64,000 bases of DNA from Azadirachta indica. Lineage: Eukaryota; Streptophyta; Magnoliopsida; Sapindales; Meliaceae. Position 1 is the first letter of the stretch, and every line of letters begins with the position of its first letter. This document shows, piece after piece, positions 60,991 through 64,000 of this stretch. The position numbers and the translations under genes are program-made. The DNA lies in contig CM040440.1 of the NCBI GenBank assembly GCA_022749755.1, positions 19,145,269 to 19,209,268 on the forward strand, written 5' to 3'. Below the pieces are notes generated by a model. It was given only the letters and a program-made list of their open reading frames with translations. It did no database searches and was not told the origin of the DNA.

Positions 60991-63151
60991 TCTTGAACGT
61001 TTAATGTGAATTTGAGCTATAACCGTGGGAAATCTGTGAGCGGTGGCGGAGCCACCTATTAGTTTGAGCCTGGACCCGGAGAGCGACTTTCTTATTGATG
61101 GAATGGTGTTTGCTTTCCATCTTAAGGTGGTTTTCACTTTTATGCACGCTTTATTACCTCGTTTGAGGAGCAGCCTCTTGGTTAATTATGCAACAACCAT
61201 TGTCTCCATCAAGTTATTGTATGTTATGGCATCAACTTGTAAGAATCCTAAGCCATTTCTCCATCACTAAAAATTTGACAAGGTATAGTATTATTTTTCC
61301 TCTAATTATTCATTTTCTTTCTCTATTCCAAGATCTGAAATTTCAACCCCTTTTCTTTCTTCAAATACCCTATTACAACCTCCTTAAATGATCACCAAGA
61401 TGGCGAATCGCAACTATCCATTATTGGAAAAACGAATCAATTCCTTTCCCTTCTCTTGGAGCCTAAGCCTATCCCATCGTATATCAAATTTTTATTGTCA
61501 GCAGTGATCCAAAATTCTAAATCGGTGGCTTGCTGACCTACTTTTATATATTAATAAACTAAAATACGTACATCAGTGTCGTCACTCGGAATTGTTCTTG
61601 GAGAATGCAGAAGTATATATATTGAATCAGCTTCACATGCCTGTAGATTAAGACAAACAACCAACTTATTTTCTGCCAACATTGTAAGAATTACTAGACA
61701 AATCTCGAAGTAAGCACAACAATCCCACGCAAGCAAGAACTGAAGAACATAAAAATAATGAGTTTTCCCATTTCCGATGCTAGAATTTATTTTGATTCTG
61801 TCTTAGCTATGAACCATGATTAATATATAGATATATATCCATCAATAGGGATTCTACAGATTGCAGCGACTACTAGAAGCGTTTGATGTGAAAGAACGTG
61901 TTACATCATATATTCACGTCTCTGCAACTCTAGCTACTTTTCATAGTTTCAAATGTTGAACTTGCATAGTAGAAATAGAATGTTAGTTGAAATGTATTAT
62001 GTAATATCAAAAAAATAAATAAATAAAAGGAAAAGAAAAGAAATGGATATACCTGATCAATTACATTGATATTAATTTTCTTGATTAATTACATTTATAA
62101 AAATGCTTGAAATTCTAGCCATTGATTTTCTCTACTCAAAATCTCCTTCAACTTCTTGCCACTATTGCTCTGAATTATGCCGTATTTTTATTAACAATCA
62201 ATTATCAACCTATATTTACTCGCATAAAAACTCAAATACTACATACTTATAACTATTATAAGCTCACTGCGAAAATCTTTCATATCCAAAATCAGATTTT
62301 AGTATAAAGCAATAAATTTCCTGATCTTCAGCTCGATACAAATGCTAACAGCAGGCAAGAGCAAGCTGTAAAGCTTGTCAGCCGCAGACACGAGAGAAAA
62401 AACATTCAATGTAAATCTTTTAAGTGTTTGGCCCACAAATTGACAAGCGCGAATTGCGAAGGTGGCCAAAATGGGCCACGAGAAAAACATAAATAAATAA
62501 TTAAAGAATCGAAGTTGGAAGCCAAATGAAAGCACCCAAAGAAGAGATAACAAGGGACCTAATCTCAGTCCAACTCATAAATTTGCCTACAGAAAATAAA
62601 GTCCCGAAAATAAATGTTCCCACCATTTTGTCCTTCTCGCTGTAAAATTGGCAAAGTATTGACAACAATATATTTATGATGCTAAATTTCATTTCTTAGC
62701 TTTCTGCTTTGCCGTGTTCTCATGTCTAAGTCATCTCTTCTTTGTTTCAGTTTCCATGCAAACGACAAAACGAAATTACTCGAGTCAATTACTGCACATT
62801 TTCTAAGTAGATGGTTGTAAGGACGCATGGTTGTCATTGTCGATTAAAGATTGAATTAGATCCACTTGCATAAACAAACAAATAGTTACTTAGTCTTCAC
62901 AATTGTTGCTTGTTGTATAACCTCAATAATAAGGAATTTTGGAGGGAGAGAAGTGTTGCAGGCTAAATTTGGAAGCTCGAGAAGAGTATCTTTGTCCAAG
63001 ATTTCCTGCCTTTTATGGTAGATGGTGTCATCCACTTATAAGTAGATTGAGATTTTCCATTTCTACATATCAACTTTACAGTTTCTGTGAACTTCTTCTC
63101 TTTGCCAAATTGAGACAATATCTTGTAAGAGAAATAACCAGCAACGTCGGC
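60991..63151. other. Intergenic region before the sugar transporter gene
   Basis: Around 61036-61075 a GGTGGCGGAGCCACC hairpin-like motif stands in otherwise AT-rich DNA; similar GGCGGAGCCAC words occur in dispersed plant repeats. Other frames are unrecognised. The last few hundred bases are the leader of the transporter gene; its frame is open upstream of ATG 63152 to about 62940 but has no other ATG. Confidence 0.5.
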
Positions 63152-63965
63152 ATGGCCATCCAAGAGGATGCTCCCGAAAATATAACAGAACCACTAATGC
63201 GGGAAGAGAAGAATTTAGCTGATGAAGATGGTGGAGGCGGTGCACGAACAAATAGCAAAGGGAATCCATGGATGGTTTACTTCAGCACTCTCATTGCAGT
63301 GTGCGGTTCTTATGCTTTCGGATCTTGCGTAAGTTCTATCTTTCTCCTGTTGATGATAGTCTTGCAAACTTGGAAATTCAAAACCAACTTGTGAAACTAA
63401 AATTTTATTGTTCTGTTAAATGCTTGGTTTTCAGGCAGGATATTCATCTCCTACTCAGACTGCTATCAGAGAAGATCTTTTTCTAACCCTTGCAGAGGTA
63501 TAATAATAAGGATAATTTATTTATTATGCATGGTAATTTACTGAAATGTAAAAGTTATGAGTTTGGTATCTTATCACTGGCAGAGAATTAATTTAAGTGA
63601 AGACATTTCTCAATAAATAAAATTAACAAAATGTTGTAGAAACAGAGCGTGCTGATATAGTAAAATTAGTCACCTTAATTTTCATGGGATCCAGGTCAAT
63701 TCTCTGAATCAGGATTTGGAAATTCTCAAAATTCCAGGAGTTAGTACAAAGTTGGATAGACTATAGCCAAAACTAACTTTGGTTTGGGAGGAAAATCACC
63801 TAATAAATGTAAATTTAAATGAGCACTTTCAACATTCAGAGTGGTTCCCTTATGCTCTTGTCTAAATGTATGCAGTATTCTGTGTTTGGTTCCATATTAA
63901 CTTTTGGTGCAATGATCGGTGCGATCACAAGTGGGCCAATTGCTGATTTTGTTGGTCGGAAAGGG
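63152..63965 (+). CDS. ERD6-like sugar transporter, 5' part (continues past window)
   Basis: First three coding exons: 63152-63328 (59 codons), 63435-63497 (21), 63876-63965 (30), all phase 0 with GT-AG borders; the third intron begins at 63966 and the gene leaves the window. The N-terminus ([16 protein letters not shown]) is acidic and carries a dileucine-like PLM segment typical of vacuolar ERD6-like members. Transmembrane helix 1 is [21 protein letters not shown], followed by the family motif [10 protein letters not shown], then helix 2 [20 protein letters not shown] and the loop signature IADFVGRKG of the MFS sugar porter family. The likely role is export of hexoses from the vacuole by proton symport; substrate is inference. 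Many short exons is the family pattern. Full length is expected near 480 residues. Confidence 0.93.
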
Positions 63966-64000
63966 GTAGGCTAAGATACTTATTTCTGATCGATCACTGC

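Noticed and set aside
1..64000. CRISPR arrays, bacterial operons, rRNA or tRNA genes
   Set aside because: No spaced direct repeats of CRISPR type, no tRNA TPsiC/anticodon arrangement and no rRNA-like sequence were seen; the window is plant nuclear DNA. A covariance-model scan would be needed to exclude small RNAs.

Overview
This is plant nuclear DNA. The genes are split by GT-AG introns, the intergenic DNA is AT-rich and full of microsatellites, one end holds a plant-type Ty3/gypsy retrotransposon, and the gene families include GID1, a PPR protein, ATG18/BCAS3, a receptor-like cytoplasmic kinase and an ERD6-like transporter. Protein style and intron layout suggest a woody eudicot. Citrus or a relative is my impression from recall, not something the window proves. 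All exon coordinates below were read by hand from splice sites and reading-frame continuity. Gene features span start codon to stop codon, with exons listed in the evidence.

Layout: (1) 1-2970, 3' part of a Ty3/gypsy element (pol with RT, RNase H and integrase, then a 298-bp LTR). (2) 2971-11640, AT-rich intergenic DNA with many microsatellites, MITE-like stretches and a possible gene relic. (3) 11640-14600, a GID1-type gibberellin receptor gene (+). (4) 14600-21138, no recognisable gene; one MITE-like element. (5) 21139-23116, a two-exon PPR gene (-), divergent from (6) 25105-30552, a nine-coding-exon WD40 gene of the LEC14B/DCAF11 type (+). (7) 33149-34652, a secreted LRR-only protein (-) whose 5' end could be extended by an in-frame upstream exon. 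(8) 38634-40856, a six-exon cytokinin-type histidine phosphotransfer protein (-). (9) 42653-48513, an eight-exon ATG18 of the BCAS3-domain class (-). (10) 50378-52215, a receptor-like cytoplasmic kinase (-). (11) 57975-59879, a single-exon SPARK-domain receptor kinase (+), followed by a decayed kinase fragment near 60605-60990. (12) 63152 to the window end, the first exons of an ERD6-like sugar transporter (+).

The genes do not form an operon-like unit. Several act in hormone or surface signalling (GID1 for gibberellin, AHP for cytokinin, two kinases, one LRR protein), others in protein turnover (a CUL4-DDB1 receptor candidate, an autophagy PROPPIN), but the neighbourhood looks like ordinary plant gene order. 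I found no sign of a new multi-gene system. The observations most worth checking are the possible in-frame upstream exon of the LRR gene, the 22-codon uORF ending 2 nt before the LEC14B-type start, the altered FRRG motif in the ATG18 protein and the kinase relic.
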